A DNA stretch of 31,818 nt from Fragilaria crotonensis (lineage: Eukaryota > Bacillariophyta > Fragilariophyceae > Fragilariales > Fragilariaceae). The number at the start of each line of letters is the position of its first letter. Position 1 is the stretch's first letter. The stretch covers positions 1 to 31,818 of the forward strand of contig JAKSYS010000704.1 of NCBI GenBank assembly GCA_022925895.1. Direction: 5' to 3'. The notes below the pieces were generated by a model. That model was given only the letters and a program-made list of their open reading frames with translations, was not told the origin of the DNA and did no database searches. This document shows, in pieces, positions 31,382 through 31,818 of the stretch. The translations under genes and the position numbers were made by a program.

Positions 31382-31818
31382 TTAATTTTGACCATTGATG
31401 GTGTAATCAACCATTGCTGAATCGTAGAACATTGATGCCCATTTGTCCCTATCTGTTACAACAAGGACATCAGAGTCAGCGAGGTCAGGGTTGCTTGGGA
31501 CAAAACACAAGCCAACAATGGCTTCTGAGGAGACAACATGAAACTCCTTCTCGAATGTCCACTCAGTGAACAGGAAGGACTCACGCCCAGTTGGTTTGCC
31601 ACAACATTGAATAATGAGGTCAAACGTGGTGGTTTCAATTCCACCAAGGCAACTGTGGCGTGGTATGCAACTCACAATGCGAGATGGGTACTCCATCTCA
31701 TTTCATCATCTTCATAGCGGATGAGAGCCCAATCATACTAGGAATACCCCTTTCCCTGAAGTTGGGATGACAGCGAACAGAAACCATCTCCTCCTTTGTT
31801 TCAATGTTGTACTTATGG
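31382..31818 (-). pseudogene. C-terminal part of a second transposase, related to the one at 7.7-10.5 kb
   Basis: The frame at 31696-31382 has a TTFDLIIQCCGKPTGRESFL block ending FTEW, and VVTDRDKWASMFYD near its end. The first transposase has RLVVQKGLHTTGIKSVLLTE then W, and RHLWASEF, at matching positions near its own C-terminus. Upstream, beyond a frame change near 31697, the reading YEDDEM continues toward the window edge, where the gene is cut. It is convergent with gene X, as the first transposase is with the Ulp1 gene. Confidence 0.55.

Overview
The window looks like nuclear DNA of a unicellular eukaryote, most likely a stramenopile and probably a pennate diatom. It holds one heat-shock-factor-type (HSF) gene that needs two short GT-AG introns, no operon-like packing, long AT-rich intergenic stretches and many decayed transposon genes. 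The organism call is inference from protein style; no taxon marker such as rRNA or tRNA is present.

Layout. 1-2,190: no supported gene. 2,219-2,652: a direct repeat abutting a large plus-strand transposon gene (2,704-7,671). That gene carries a Ulp1/C48-type protease, an acidic linker with SUMO-interaction-like motifs, and a C-terminal domain with a Cys/His/Asp peptidase-like pattern. It meets tail-to-tail, with a 22-base gap, a minus-strand DDE-type transposase gene (10,539-7,694). 11.1-12.4 kb: a CpG-poor block. 12.5-16.8 kb: element A, a truncated minus gene ('X'), a tandem array of about 172-bp units, an AT-rich spacer and a divergent plus gene ('Y'). 16.8-17.75 kb: a second, milder CpG-poor stretch. 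18.35-18.84 kb: a tandem array of about 170-bp units upstream of a small unrecognised plus gene. 19.8-20.95 kb: the HSF-type gene (minus). 21,703-23,558: a 1,856-bp hAT-like element with 13-bp terminal inverted repeats and an exact 8-bp target duplication, which interrupts a short ORF behind a TATA box. 24.0-25.27 kb: a strongly CpG-depleted block. 25.5-31.8 kb: element B, with gene Y (minus), an AT-rich spacer, a tandem promoter array, gene X (plus), and then, convergent, the C-terminus of a transposase related to the one at 7.7 kb.

The main result is a repeated architecture. Elements A and B carry the same two unrelated genes, X and Y, divergently across an AT-rich spacer and a tandem array next to X. 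Gene X in B and the Ulp1 gene in the first element each end within 25 bp of a convergent transposase of one family. Together these suggest a family of large modular DNA transposons with order Y <- array -> X (or Ulp1/peptidase gene) -> <- transposase, and exchangeable enzyme domains in the middle gene.

Nearly every transposon ORF is broken by single-base frame changes every few hundred bases, while the protein pattern continues in the next frame. That means either decay or uncorrected indels in a draft assembly. All family calls rest on motif reading by eye; no database search was run.
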